Both the position numbers and the translations under genes were made by a program. From contig CM049311.1 in assembly GCA_026874595.1 (NCBI GenBank), forward strand, positions 75,146,953 through 75,210,952: 64,000 bases of DNA, given 5' to 3'. Position 1 is the first letter of the stretch; each line of letters begins with the position of its first letter. This stretch comes from Sipunculus nudus (lineage: Eukaryota; Annelida; Sipuncula; Golfingiida; Sipunculidae). The notes under the pieces were generated by a model that worked only from the letters and a program-made list of their open reading frames with translations, did no database searches and was not told the origin of the DNA. Below, in pieces: positions 1 through 12,600 of the stretch.

Positions 1-2872
1 CAGGTGTCAACATAAACACAGCGAGTTGGGCTGTGTGAAACACGGAGAAGCAACACGTGTCAATCAGGAGATGCCCAGACTGACTTGGCCCCAAAAATGT
101 AATACATGTTCCCTCTGGCTGAAACACCGCGTGTTGCAGCTCACAATTGGACCTCCGGTCACACGGCCTTTTAATGGTAAACAGACACGTAGACTGTGTT
201 TACCAATACGCAGAACCATAACAAGGTGGTAAACAGCCGTATGCGAGGTACTTAGACTGTGTGCTGGCAAACTTTTTATAAAGCAAAACTGAACTGATAG
301 TGTGAAAGGATAGGCATAATATGCTCCTGATTTTGTCCCTTTAAACCAAAAGAGATCTGGAACAAATACAGTGTATATCCGCTGCGTAAGAAGTGAAGCA
401 GTGTTGGAACATTTCAGTCTTGGAATATTCCCAAGATCTAGGTCAGATTATTTCTTTTTATATTTTTAATTTTTCATTTAATGATATAAAAGGTCACTAT
501 GACATAATTTGTTGATAATTTGAAACTATAGATATGTAAAGTTCAGAACAGAGCAACAACAAATTATATTGGTCTGTTTGTGATTTTAAATAAATAAAAA
601 ATATTTCCAAGCAGTAAGTTTCCATGCACAATTTTCCTTACTAACTGATCTTCGGTAACTTTTCCCTTTAAATAATAGAAACGACCGAGAGCAGTATTTC
701 CGCTTAATACAAAATGCTAGAGACTTCTGATTTATGATTTTAATAGTTTCTTTTCTCAAATAAAAAAAAATTATGACTGTAAGGAATTCCTTCGACATCA
801 GTAATAATAAAATGCATCCGGATTCATACGCTTATCTCCAGTATAATACTTCGTCACCATGACCTCATTCACATACATACAAGTTACAGAATCGATTGGT
901 TTATTAGGTTTTAATAAAAATGTAGCTGTGGCTATTAAAACTTAATGCTTGCAATATGACAAATAAAAACTAGTGTAAGCATTGTAAAAACAATACTGTT
1001 AATATAACATCTGAGAACAGTATAGGCTCCATTTAAATTCCCGTTTATATTGAGAATAACGTTAGTATGTAATGTCTATTCATACGTCCGCGGATTGTAC
1101 ACTAGTATGTTCCTACACAGAGATGAGCAAAATAAGAGGCCCACATGGGCTTTTCTTCTATAATTTGCGGATGAGGTCGCACTCACTGGCAGAAGGTTTC
1201 TCTGGCTTCTACTGGGAATTACGGGTTAATTGCCCACCGATCTCTCTCTGGAGATAGATTCCCGCCATCAGAGTTCAGACTGCCCTCGGAGTACTTTCTT
1301 GTATATCGTGCCTTTATCAAACATTGACTCACAAAAATGTCGAAATCGCTCATCGGGGCTGCCATTTTGCGAACACACTAAAACCCGGATGAAACACTTC
1401 GCATGTCAGAATTAAGGATATAGGCTACCGCTGGTGATTGAAAGTGCGAAGTGTCAAAGGCATCTCCTAAATAAACAAAATAACTTAAAATTAACAGTCA
1501 AACAAACAATCTTAACGTAAAACTTCAAGTAAATACCATTTTTATTGTTCGTTCACACACACACAGATATATATATATGTATGTGTGTGTGTGGGGGGGG
1601 GGGTATTAAAAAGCCTTGTATTTCGTCCTAAATCACTAAGTATTTCCCAAGCATGACATGTTTTCTGCGTGTAAGTAAAATTAGTCTGCGTTTGGAGCCC
1701 CCGGGTTGCCCTCCACTGCTCTGGGTAAGAGTTTTATTAATGATTTCACGGCGACAGTGCAGGAATACGTCGTATGCATGGATCAGCTCGGCCGTGGCAT
1801 GAGAGTTTTGGCGGGAACGAGCCTGACGTGTGGCAGACGACCAGCAGGTGACACGGCACGCGACGTGACGCCGGCACACTCCCGGCCCGAGATCGCGCAC
1901 CCTCACTTTTAAGAACCATTCTCGACGTGTGCACCTCACCGGAACTTGCATTCACATCTGCTGTAAACTCAATTTATTGTGCACGCCTTAATGCTTATAG
2001 CTACACAGGCAAGATGTTTTGGTAAGACACGCAATCCGCGATGACACCCTGCCATCATCGGCAGATATTCAGGGCATGAAATTGTTAATGTAAAATTGAG
2101 TTGATAGGCCTATACCAGCAAATATCTTGTAATGATATATTAAAAAAGAAAGAACACTTGGTGTTAAATATCACAAAATAAGAATGTGTGTGATACCCCC
2201 AACTGAAAATGTTCAAGCTCGTATATTCCTGCAGATGGTCATGTTTTGGGGGAAACAGAAGTCAGAGGTTTTTTTATTTTTTTCTTTAGGAGGGGTGGGG
2301 ATGGAGGGGTTTGGGAAGAGGTTTGGGTTTGTTGGAAATGAAACTTCATTGACTGGTTAACAGTTAGGCTAGAGCCATTTCGGCCCTCTGACAAATATAC
2401 AAGAGAAACTATACAGACGTCAGAGTGCCTCGCTTAGTTATAACGAGACCGCAATGACAGGCTAGAAGAGGATGGATAATTAATTGTGGCATTATTCTGA
2501 ATCATGCAGGGGCCTACATGCATCTCTCTACCTCATCCCTTGTTTTCTGTTTCGGTACCATGCAGACGTTGAGTTTGTTTACTCATGTGTCCAAATTGTA
2601 CACAATGAATTATATATATGATACACAGACAAATTTGACATGCGTCTTGGACATCCGATTTAGAAAATGGTAATGCTGGTATGAACTTATAAAAATACTA
2701 TTTATGGTATGCGTTAGAAAAACAAAGTTCATAATGAAGATATCACAAAACTATGGCCATTTTGCTACAAACTCGCATTTTTAGGGGAAAAATATAAAAT
2801 TAAAAATCTCATCTTTAATGGTAAGCTACCTGTCTGAACCATGCACTGGCTTGTATTAAATTCCCTATATAT
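1..2872. other. No gene seen; AT-rich non-coding sequence
   Basis: I see no splice-flanked open exon here. Short open frames at 1628-1955 overlap on both strands in a locally GC-richer patch and look accidental. A TA/TG microsatellite near 1566-1590 runs into a poly-G tract at about 1592-1603. Confidence 0.6.
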
Positions 2873-2939
2873 ATGGCAACACGAGCCAAGCTGACTTCTT
2901 ATGACCCGGAGCCAGCAGACAATGATAAAGTGGATATAA
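2873..2939 (+). CDS. Possible first coding exon of the unknown gene
   Basis: An ATG at 2873 opens a frame starting MATRAKLTSYDPEPADNDK. It reads like protein and is followed by a possible donor (ATAA|gtaatt) at 2940. That donor leaves phase 1, whereas the next convincing exon (4880) needs a phase-2 donor. So either another exon lies between, or a weaker donor further on (GC|gtgtgt, about 2959) is used, or this is not an exon. Without splicing the frame runs 51 codons to a stop. This is a candidate only, supported by composition and its position upstream of three better exons. Confidence 0.22.
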
Positions 2940-4879
2940 GTAATTGCATTACAGCGTGTGTAAAGAGGGTAAATTTCAAATATACCCTAAATATTAAAGT
3001 ACTTAATTTGATTTTTATGACATTGTAGGAGGAATTCATTGTACCCCTGAATCTTTCCGAACCTTAATCAAACGCAGAGGATATCAAATTCAAATTGCAT
3101 GGACATTTTCCAAAATACCTGTAAACCCGCAATCCTAATAATTTCGTGTAATTGCGTCCAATTATTTCCGGAAAAAGACTGCTCTAATTAAAAAAAATCT
3201 TGTGCATGAAAATATAATGCATGTGGCGCCTTCGATAAAGATTCACGTAGATATATATAAAGTGTAGACCTTTTTAAAGGCTGTAATGGGTGACGAGCAA
3301 AGAAATTAACCTGGATTCGTGACAAAAAATAAAGGATTTCAAACCCTAAAACGAAAAGGTGAACATGGGGTGAAAACTTAAATTTCTGTATGGGAATATA
3401 ATTACAACAACTTACTTGAAAATATAGTTTGGCCGAACATGACCACTGTTTAGTCCCTGAAATATTGAACACCCGAGTTGATGTTTATCACAATTACCGT
3501 TGTAGAATAATAGGTGGCGACACCTAGAGAGCATGAAAGTTTGATTGACAATACAGAAGTGGCTTTCAAATAGTGCGATAAAGTATTTCAATGATCGGTT
3601 GTGCAGTTGGGAGCCGAGCCGGAAAGAAACGGGTTATGACGACGTGCAAGTGGGAACAGAGAAAGGATACAGTTATTTAAGCAACAGGCTTCTCCAAAAG
3701 ATTACCTGCTAGTTTGTTGTATTTAAGTTTTATTCCTTGGTAAAACTGGCCAAAGTCACTCCCAAAATCTCACCAAGTGCAGACCGTTTAGAGTTAAACC
3801 CACAACATGAACATAGGATTTCGGTTTTGACAAATGTGGTTGAATACCCGCCATTTATCGATCTGCACGCAGTCACTGCAAATGGTAAATGAAACGTAAA
3901 AAAGACTGCTTGACAAAATTTCGCACTGTAAAAATGTCGCAAACTGTATCTATACAAAACTAGGTATTATATAAACCTAATCTGAGGGTGTGCCGCATAA
4001 TATTAAAAATGTGTCGCAAGACATCCTTCACACAGTGTGGAATGTATACCCATTTTGTGGCACCACCGCCATACACATGAGGCCGGAATTAAAGGGGGGG
4101 GGGGGGGGGGACCAGAAGGGAGAGCGCGTCCCCTTTTCTGATCTAAGTTCTGGGATATTGAACAGCAAACGCTTGACACTGAATAAAAAACGGCGCCAGA
4201 TTTTGCATCATAATGCTTTTTAAACTATCCCATATTGCTCCATTACAATCTAATTTAAAAAAAAAAGGGTTCTACAACATGCATGGGAGGGGTTTCGATA
4301 CCTCCCCTCTTGGTCTGCGGCTTTGCGGCTTTTCTATATGAGAACCCCCCATCCCCTTCTAAAATCATCTAACTGCCCTTGCTCAGCCCATGGGAATGCA
4401 CAGTTTCTGAATATTAATCCCTTATTTTAAAGGAAACATTGGCAGGATGTATATCTGGGATAAATTGGTGTTCTTCGTTGTATCATTTTATTTCGGCGAT
4501 ACAAATAACATAACATAAAAATATCTCAAATAAAATAATTATGTAACATTATACATGTATATAAAATGTACATTTGCCTGAAATCTTTATTAAAGAAGCC
4601 GGTTGTGTATGGCTGTTTTTTACATTGGAAAAATATATCACCCGATGTACACAAATTGGGTATCAAAGATTTCGACACTTAATTCTGTACATGATGACGT
4701 CAGAGGGAATTATGCACGCCCGTTAGTCACTACATCCGGGCAACTCCCCCTTCCGGCCATCAGCAGTTTTTGCCCGGTGGGTTATGGCTCAGAATAACTT
4801 TATTGTCTACCTTAAACATATGCTGTCTGAAGCTCCCGTGACAGGTGTCAGTGTAAGCAACTTGTCATGTATATTTCAG

Positions 4880-4985
4880 TGAGCCGCGAGATGGGAGCGA
4901 CTATGCCGGGCGTCCGAGGTGTTTTTATGGTGCGAATGATGTGAGGAAACGAACAGAGTCATTCACTAACATCTGGCGTCTTCAG
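4880..4985 (+). CDS. Internal exon A of an unidentified gene
   Basis: This is a 106-nt exon with a strong acceptor (atatttcag|T) and a strong donor (CTTCAG|gtatgt). Only one frame is open: 35 codons beginning EPRDGSDYAGRPRCFYGAND and ending TNIWRLQ. It enters needing one base (previous exon phase 2) and leaves in phase 0, as exon B at 6466 requires. The peptide is rich in Arg, aromatics and Gly. I do not recognise the family. The in-frame-looking ATG near 4890 belongs to another frame that soon stops, so an upstream coding exon must exist. Confidence 0.6.
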
Positions 4986-5187
4986 GTATGTATGGCAAAT
5001 CTGTCAGACTATCAAAACTGACATTTCCTGTCAACATTGTTTGTTACCAGGAAAAAAGTGCCGCTTAAAACTTTCAGCTAAGCTTTGGTCACAATTAACT
5101 GACAATATACACGGTAAGTCCAATCATAAAATGAGAACGACATATTAGTATCTATTTAACCTGCTTCCATTGAGGTATATGTCCTTT

Positions 5188-5345
5188 GGGGCCTGGGCGG
5201 TCGAGTGGCATCAAGGTAGGCTCCCTCCGCTGGTGACCTGGGTTTAGTTCCCTGCTTGGCTATGAGAGTGCATGAGCTGTGGTGGCCCTCCAAGGTCGGT
5301 GGATTTTCTCCGGGTCCTCCCGGTTTCCTGCACCTCTGGAGACTA
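5188..5345 (+). mobile_element. tRNA-derived SINE
   Basis: The tRNA-like head carries a box-B-type GGTTTAGTTCC at 5241-5251, after the phrase CCTCCGCTGGTGACCTGGG. The body then has GGATTTTCTCCGGGTCCTCCCGGTTTCC split over about 5302-5328, a core I recall as common in marine invertebrate SINEs. The 24655 copy shares the head phrase CTCCGCTGGTGA.CNGGGTTT. It sits between exons A and B of the unknown gene. No target duplication was resolved. Confidence 0.65.
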
Positions 5346-6150
5346 TGGATAATGCCTAGTATCAGTTATTTTACGACATGTCAGGTCTTTGGGTAAAAAT
5401 GACAAATGTGGACATGAATTGAGGAAGCATAACCCGCATTCCATCTTTTAAAATCCTTAGCTTCAGTTTTCTGATTTAAATACGCCATCTTCCCTTCGAA
5501 CACCCGAATTACGTTAACCATTAGAAGCGCTAACTTAAAAAAGTGAGGTAAAAATCTGCATGTTAATTGTCATAAAGGGGGCATATTGTTAAATATATTT
5601 TAGCAAACATAAAATATTTTCTTTCAGACTTTTAGGGTGCTCAGTCTATTGTTTTGCCCCCAAGCATGCAAAATATAGTTCACCGTGACCTTATCGCGGG
5701 TTTCCAAGAAGACTAGCCTATGACCTCCCCATAATCATTTAGAAGTTCTTCTAGATCGAATGGTTACAATTTTTCTCAAGATACCGGGCGGACAACGGCA
5801 CAAAGGTTATCGCTATAGCCTATAGAAAGCTAACAATATAGGAAAAGATTTTCATATACTCAAGTTTATGCAACCATACAAATTTTAAAGAAAGGACCCT
5901 CTTCAGACCTGTTGTGGGCAAAGTTATACAATTGTAACAATCAATATAGACTAGAACATCGGCTCGCCACGCCTGAAATTCATATTTTGATGGCTTTATA
6001 TTTTCCCCGAGAGCCTTGTTTTCGATTTCGCTTATAGGTCATGAATGTTTTACCAGTATAATAAGACTGATGGCACCACCTACACTTGATGGATTGTCTG
6101 AAAATTGGTATGTTTATACTGATCATTGAAAGTGTTATTACTTCTACTGC

Positions 6151-6371
6151 AGAGTCATCTGAACTATAGTAGTTGCCCTTTCCCTGCCATATGTCCTTCC
6201 TGCTGCCCGTCTGTTAGATAAAGGCACAGATCGTAAACATAAGGGTCAGGAACGTAAACTGTGCAGTCAGGCTTTTTGTCTCCTATCGAAAGGAAAGATG
6301 TTCATTTGGCATGCGTGCAAAACATTCTCTTTCCGATTCCAGCGTTAGTCACGGTCCATGGGCCACTTGTT
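6151..6371 (+). mobile_element. Short relative of the GCTCAGCTGACTG-type composite element
   Basis: It opens with AGTCATCTGAACTATAGT, closely matching the left end of the composite at 26131-26145. Inside it has GGCACAGATCGTAAAC, matching the 337-bp unit phrase GGCACAAATCGTAACG. It closes with GTCACGGTCCATGGGCCACTTGTT, like the composite's right end. At about 220 bp it looks like an internally deleted, non-autonomous copy. Confidence 0.5.
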
Positions 6372-6465
6372 AAGTATGATGTCTGGTAATCTTGCATGTG
6401 TCCGTGACAGTCAAATCTGTCTTACTTAATATTTTTTTTTTCTTTTCGCTGTTTATATTTCTGAG

Positions 6466-6557
6466 CAAGAAAGCTGGATGAGGACTTCGAGAGTGTACAG
6501 TAACATTTACCCGAGATCTGATGCACAAACTCTAAAGAAACAGACCAGAACATACAG
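6466..6557 (+). CDS. Internal exon B of an unidentified gene
   Basis: This is a 92-nt exon between an acceptor behind a long pyrimidine tract (tttatatttctgag|CAA) and a donor (ATACAG|gtaatg). The frame set by exon A is open for 30 codons plus two bases, reading QESWMRTSRVYSNIYPRSDA and ending TLKKQTRTY(R). An alternative acceptor four bases on (caag|AA) would break the frame with exon A, so 6466 is preferred. It leaves in phase 2, and exon C supplies the missing base (AG+A = Arg). Family unknown; the peptide is basic and Tyr/Ser/Thr-rich. Confidence 0.6.
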
Positions 6558-6840
6558 GTAATGCATGTTTACTCTTCCTCGTATTTTCATTTGTAATATA
6601 AATATGTATAGCATATTGTTTCATACTATAATGTTAAACAAAGTGATCGGTAAGAGACACACGGGTTTAGTGAGCAAATCGAAGACGCCATCTGGTGGCA
6701 GACATAAAGAACCTGTCAATCAAGCTAACATGGAAAATAAAACATGGAGCGAAGACGTTCAGTAGTTCCCGTTCTCCTAATATTCGTCTGTTTTTTTTTT
6801 TTTTTGGGTCGTCGTTTTAGTGTAAGATTAGCAGTCTAGA

Positions 6841-6872
6841 GACCCACGGGTCACGACGCTCAGCTGACGCTG
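6841..6872 (-). repeat. Solitary reverse-oriented end of the composite-element family
   Basis: GACCCACGGGTC, then GACGCTCAGCTGACG, is the reverse complement of the composite's right end at 32943-32975 (CAGTCAGCTGAGCGTCATGACCCATGGGTC) with few changes. No partner end is adjacent, so this is probably a fragment. Confidence 0.45.
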
Positions 6873-7995
6873 TTTATAAGATTAATTGTATGATATCATA
6901 TGAACAGAGTTTTGTTTCTTTTTTTAATTAAAGTATTTGACCACAAACTGATAAAGGGGCCTAAGCTGTACCATTCGTGAAAGATGGAAGGTGTATGGGA
7001 AAATTAGCGGTAGTTTGAAGGCTTTAAGGGATTGTGGCCAAAACATGAAGCAGAGCGACCCCTAGTGGAGATTTCCTCGAGTTGAAGGTCTCAGTGGCTG
7101 TTTCGTCAAACTAGAGTATACGACGGTGTTTGTTAAGTAGTTTTTGATAGGAAATGGTTGGATGTTGATAGCATATCTTCATAACTGACCAGCCATACCA
7201 TTCATATATATACTGAAACATACATTTCATGAAATGGATGATACCAGTGAATTTAGTTTGTACAAAATAAGTTCATAAAGTCGCGCGAGGGAGTATAATC
7301 AGAGAGCTTAATATTGAAATTAATGTCATTTCCATTAAAAATATCGATGGTCGACAAAAATTCAATAATTTGCACATTAAATGTGAACGTATAGAGCACA
7401 TTAACTAAAATGCTATAGATATATTTCATATGTTGTAAGTGTCTGAATGTGTATACAACATATACAGTCCCCATTCATATTTTCTTTTAAAGCTGGTATC
7501 ATAACAGGTTGTTTTCTAAGAAACAATTTCAAGCTCAATATCGTTGCGATATATTTTTATTGCATCTTTCGTCGAAATTTGAAAAGAAGAATCCAGAACG
7601 TTTTGGGACGTTGTCTGTTAAAGGGATTTTTATTTTAACCGTACAGCATTATAAATTTCACCATGATACAATCGCATGACAGTTCTATGGAGAGTTGACA
7701 TTTCGTTTCTGAGAAAAATAGCTATCCTGGAATTGATAGAAACGTAAAAATGCATAAAGGTATAGGCGGAGACACGTACGCACAATAGAACCTTGCCACG
7801 GGCATGCGCACTCCGCTTAATCATTGTTTGCTGGACACTCGGGTCATAATGTGTCAGCATTTTGCGTTTTTGCAAGTGGAATTTAGTACAAGCCAGAGGT
7901 TCATACAGGTATCTTACCGTTAAAGATAAGGTAGAAATATTAATATATGTCATATGAAATTTAAAAGAATATTTTCTGTTTTGTCAAATAAACAG

Positions 7996-8083
7996 ACCCG
8001 ACCACCTAGTGCCATACACCAACGACAGATGGCGCAAGCGAGATGGGAAAGGTCTTGTGCGATTTGCATTCACTAAGAAACAG
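7996..8083 (+). CDS. Exon C of an unidentified gene
   Basis: This is an 88-nt exon with acceptor aaataaacag|A and donor AAACAG|gtgtgt. The first base completes the Arg codon begun by exon B. The next 29 codons are open: PDHLVPYTNDRWRKRDGKGL and then VRFAFTKKQ. The other two frames stop. If the donor is not used, the frame ends nine codons later, so this could be the last coding exon, although I see no AATAAA close behind. Exons A-C together give 95 residues of basic, aromatic-rich protein that I cannot assign. Confidence 0.55.
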
Positions 8084-8965
8084 GTGTGTGTCAAAATGTT
8101 TTAAATTTTTGAAAGAAAGATAAATTAGGATCAATGATGCCCTGTTTACATCAAAACGCGTTAAACCAGCTCCTGATGTATGTAAATCATAATCAAGTTC
8201 AGTGTGGATAGACGTGTTTTATGGATTTAAGTTGCAGTTCTAAATATTTTATTGGTTTATCTGTCTATATCGTGCTTGCAAGTATAGATCTCATGCGCCC
8301 GATATACTCTCCCGTGTGCACGAGATAATAATATTCTTCGTGCACAACTTTATAGTCACTGCAGTATCATTACAAGGATGATTATCTTGAATATATACAT
8401 AGAGAAGCATAAATACCAATATTATTCATAGCATACATAGTTACACTGACCTATAGGCGCATCGGGAAACACTGGGCGGGCCGTCTTTCACAATGCTCAT
8501 CCGCCCATCAGTCAAACCACGAACACTATCGCTGAGTTAAGAATCTTATCAGTCACAGCCATCTGATTTAAGGAGCATATTCACTTGCACATATACTAGT
8601 ATACCATGGAATGTGTGGACCGGTGCTTGGATATATATATATATATTTGTTCGCTTAATTCAAATCTCCAAAACCACACATACAATCGTGCTTATGGGAA
8701 TTCATTCCCCAAACACACATATATATATATCTTATAGCTTTTATTGTTACAGCTCCGTTGTGCATTATTGTCTATGGAGTAGTCTATCAAAATGCCGGTC
8801 TATGTACTTTACATCATGTTACTTTATGTATATGGAATGGACATGCATTAACTGTATATTTTGCGTACCACACATCATAATGTATCACCATGAGTATACA
8901 GATGATTCATGCGAGTGCCTTCTCCCATGCGCGCTTTCAGTTTGATTTGCTATACTTTTTTTAAG

Positions 8966-9033
8966 AATTGGTTGACCGCCATCCATTTGGCCAAGGAGGT
9001 TGTTAATACTCTCCTTCAACAAATTAAAACCCC
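8966..9033 (+). CDS. Possible exon D of the unidentified gene
   Basis: It is preceded by tatactttttttaag and followed by the strong donor CCCC|gtgagt. Entering in phase 0, as exon C requires, the frame is open for 22 codons plus two bases, reading NWLTAIHLAKEVVNTLLQQI. Splice signals and phase fit, but 68 nt is short enough to be open by chance and the peptide is not diagnostic. Confidence 0.3.
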
Positions 9034-9048
9034 GTGAGTGCAGAAAGT

Positions 9049-9049
<1 letters not shown>

Positions 9050-9088
<39 letters not shown>
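9050..9088. repeat. (TA)n microsatellite
   Basis: Uninterrupted TA dinucleotides directly follow the possible exon D donor. Confidence 0.95.
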
Positions 9089-9090
<2 letters not shown>

Positions 9091-9553
9091 TATATGAGTA
9101 CAAATATGTGAATGCATACACATACATAAATAAGTTCTATTAATAAACCTCCTGCATGTTATACACGCCCATATGTAAAGATCATTTAATATCATGTTAT
9201 TACCGCGTGTGATGTACATGGTTCATGTATTCTTCGGTAAATAATTACTTTCGTTTAATTCTCTTCTTTTGTTGATGGCCTAAAGTACAAACCACAAAGT
9301 GTCCGACATTACAAGACCCCCGTATATGTTGAACGATGATTGTATTACAATAACAGCTAGAACTGGCCCGTATAATATAATTTTCAGAGGATTAACCACA
9401 GTCTGTTATTTGCGTTCATACAAGATGCAATCAGATACCAGTATATATACGAACAAGGAATTTGTTACTATACTTGAGCCTTCGGAAAGCCATCAAACAA
9501 CCCTGGTAAATACTCATGGAAACTCACCGCCTGGAATAAAGATTAGCATTAAC

Positions 9554-9554
<1 letters not shown>

Positions 9555-9603
<49 letters not shown>

Positions 9604-9608
9604 AATAT
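9555..9608. repeat. (TA)n microsatellite
   Basis: About 23 TA units run to a single TG interruption, then decay into TA/AA-rich sequence. Confidence 0.95.
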
Positions 9609-12600
9609 ATCATAAACATTATATATATATACTGTAGTTAGTTTATTGACAATTATAACGGGCTCTATGACAATTTGTCTGTCAACAAATTTAATTGAAA
9701 AAAAACCAAGTCGATTCAGGACAACAGGACAAACATTAAATATGCATCATTTTTTTTGGGGGGGGGGGAGGATTCAAAATTGGGTGAGGTATTATATTGG
9801 TTTACATTTCTGTTGAGTGGAATGATATAATCCATTATATTCCTGCTAAGTGATAGCAGCGACACCATAAAGTAGGCAGGTGAACTCTGACATCAATGAA
9901 TATGTGTAGATTTTGCAGGGAATCAAATTTAGGAGAGATATTATGTTGGTAAATATTTCTGTTCAGTTTCATCCAAATCCATCATATTCCTGCCAAGATA
10001 TCGCACCGACACCATAAAGTAGACTTGTTCATGAACAAGCGTGGACTGTGACCTTGAACTTTGGATCCCTCAATCATAAGGGGGGGGGGGGGATTCCTAA
10101 CCCGCTATGCAATAAATATGTGAAATATAAAAACAATAGGGTAAGTGGTCGCCGAGTTATTAAATTAACCTGAGCTTGGTTTGGATCTGTACAAAGCTTG
10201 TCTAATTATTGGCCCAGAATTTAAAATATGGTGGTATTGTCACTGTTCATCAGTGTTTTAGGTTTAATTGAAATGCTTTCGTTAGCAATGGAGTAATGAT
10301 CCTAACAAAAAAACTTTAACATGGGGACCTGTAATCTTAACCTTTGACCTATATTAATTATTCATATATATATATATGTGTGTGTGTGTGTTTGCGTAAT
10401 ATGAAACTTAATTTCCTCCAATTTGTTTAATTTTCTTCTGTGAATTTATTAACTGGTAATTGTCACTTCCTCTCTCATAACATTTTTTTCCTGTTACAAC
10501 AAAAATATATAAACAAAAAATCTCTATTTCATTCTCACACGTACTCATACTGCCCTTTCGGTGATACCTTGACATACTTATAGAACTACGTATCTTTTTA
10601 TTTTGTTTGATTCGTATAAACTAATGTACACGTTTGGTGACTTCTGTTGAACTTGCACGACCAGGGGTCACTCGATAAGGCGCTGACATTACACTATAAT
10701 CGCCGACTCCTCGAGTGTCATGAAACTATTTCCGTTGGTGAAAATGATAGTCCCTATATTGGGATAATGTATATCTACACAGATCAGTGATCGAGTCCCC
10801 GAGATAACATCTACACTTCTGTACTGCATACATTGTAAAGTGTATATAGTAGAGTTAATATCTCTGATGCTATCAGTAAATGTGTATCTTCCCAACAAAG
10901 TGTCGTGGATGTCATAGATTATTACCCAGTATAAGCTGTGACCCCCCCCCCCCCCCACCTCCGTGTCAGAGGAACGCCGCATTGACATATATCGTATACA
11001 CATGTTAAGGCATTTGAAGTAAATTTTCCTTGAATATAGTGACTGTTCTTCACATTAAATCCTTACGACGAAGACATGCATTTACACACTTTATACTTCC
11101 TTCAGGCAAAGGGGTTCATGTCTTCCTCGGAATATATAAAATATTTGGGGTGGTCTTCCGCAAGCTAATGGAAGTTTTTTTTCTAACTGTCTTAAGCATT
11201 TAAAATAATATAGATCCAAAATATCTTATATTTTTATTTCTTTTTACATCTGTGTGTTCCAAATATACATCTATTTTACTGACATTTTCAACAATTGTTT
11301 TTTTTATTTTATAACCGTGATGATTTGCATGATAAGCGGACTGCCTAAATTGTGAAAATAATAAAATACATTCCCTTTGCAAATGCTTCTACTTACACAT
11401 CAAATGCACTGCAAATGCTTCTTTTTATACACAACGTATGACAAAATCCTGCAATGTCATTGAATATACCCTGTGTTAAAACATCCCTGGAATATCTAAT
11501 ATGGACATACTTATGGTCTGCCAAACTTCTCTTATATTTCACCTTTGAAATGGACTTGTTATATACCGTTACGTAAATATTATATTTCAAACATTCACCA
11601 TGAGTCTTGATTATACGAATTAAGGCAGAATAGATCTTCATTTTTTATACGTCACACATCTGAACCAATTAAAGTATGAGCTAATTGTTCTGAAGGAGAA
11701 AGTTTATATCAAGAGCATGCATACAGGTTTTACTAGCGTATTACTCTATTACATCGGTGAAATGTGCCTGCATGCAGTCATTACAGCTTTGCAGGCTACA
11801 ATTTAATGGGGGTTTCTGGCTCTCGAAGTATCTAACACTAATTATCATTTATTAATACAATATAACTATAGACTGTTAACATATTTTTAAAAGAAAATTA
11901 CTGTGCAACACAAACGTGGTTGGGGAAAAAGGATACGGTTGGTGAGTTAAGAGCTCCAGCAAGGTGACATAATGTTCCATCGCGTCCGCCGGCGTCATTA
12001 ATCGCGGCGGGTCGACCCCAGCCGCCTGAATGCAATCACTCGGTATACTTTCCCATGCCGGCTTCTCTTATGGTTCTTGCGGCCCCGAGCACAAAGCCAC
12101 CGCGACGGGGCACAGCACGGATGACATGCGGACGCCGTGTGATGGCGTCGCGTCCACTTTTCACGCACCTGTTCCCGGAACTCTCTCATGTGCCGCTTAG
12201 CACCAACATCAAAGGCGCCGGCCTGGAAGTCGGCGTCAGGTGCGGGATAGCGTGTTTCTCAACACCATGTAAATGCACCTGTAGCTTGGATAACTAGTGG
12301 CCGTGGCGTGTAGGCCACAATAGGTGATTATATCTGCTATGTGCACAATTCTATGGGGTACGCGGCCCCGCTTCCCCTAATTTAATCTTATTCAAGCACC
12401 TGTGCGCGTCAAGCATCGAGGATGAAGACGTTTTCTCCCACACAGGTGTATGTAAATCAACTCGATGCATGCGCGCTGGCGTCTTCTACTTGTATGAGAA
12501 GAAAATGTGTTTGTCGCACAAACATGAAGAGGAAACTGATACAGAGAATGATTCCAAAAGGGTGGGAAATTTTTCAGCTCACATGCAGGTCCACAGATTA

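Noticed and set aside
8304-8348. 9-bp hairpin TGTGCACGA/TCGTGCACA
   Set aside because: Isolated, with a 14-base AT-rich loop and no nearby feature; not evidently more than chance.
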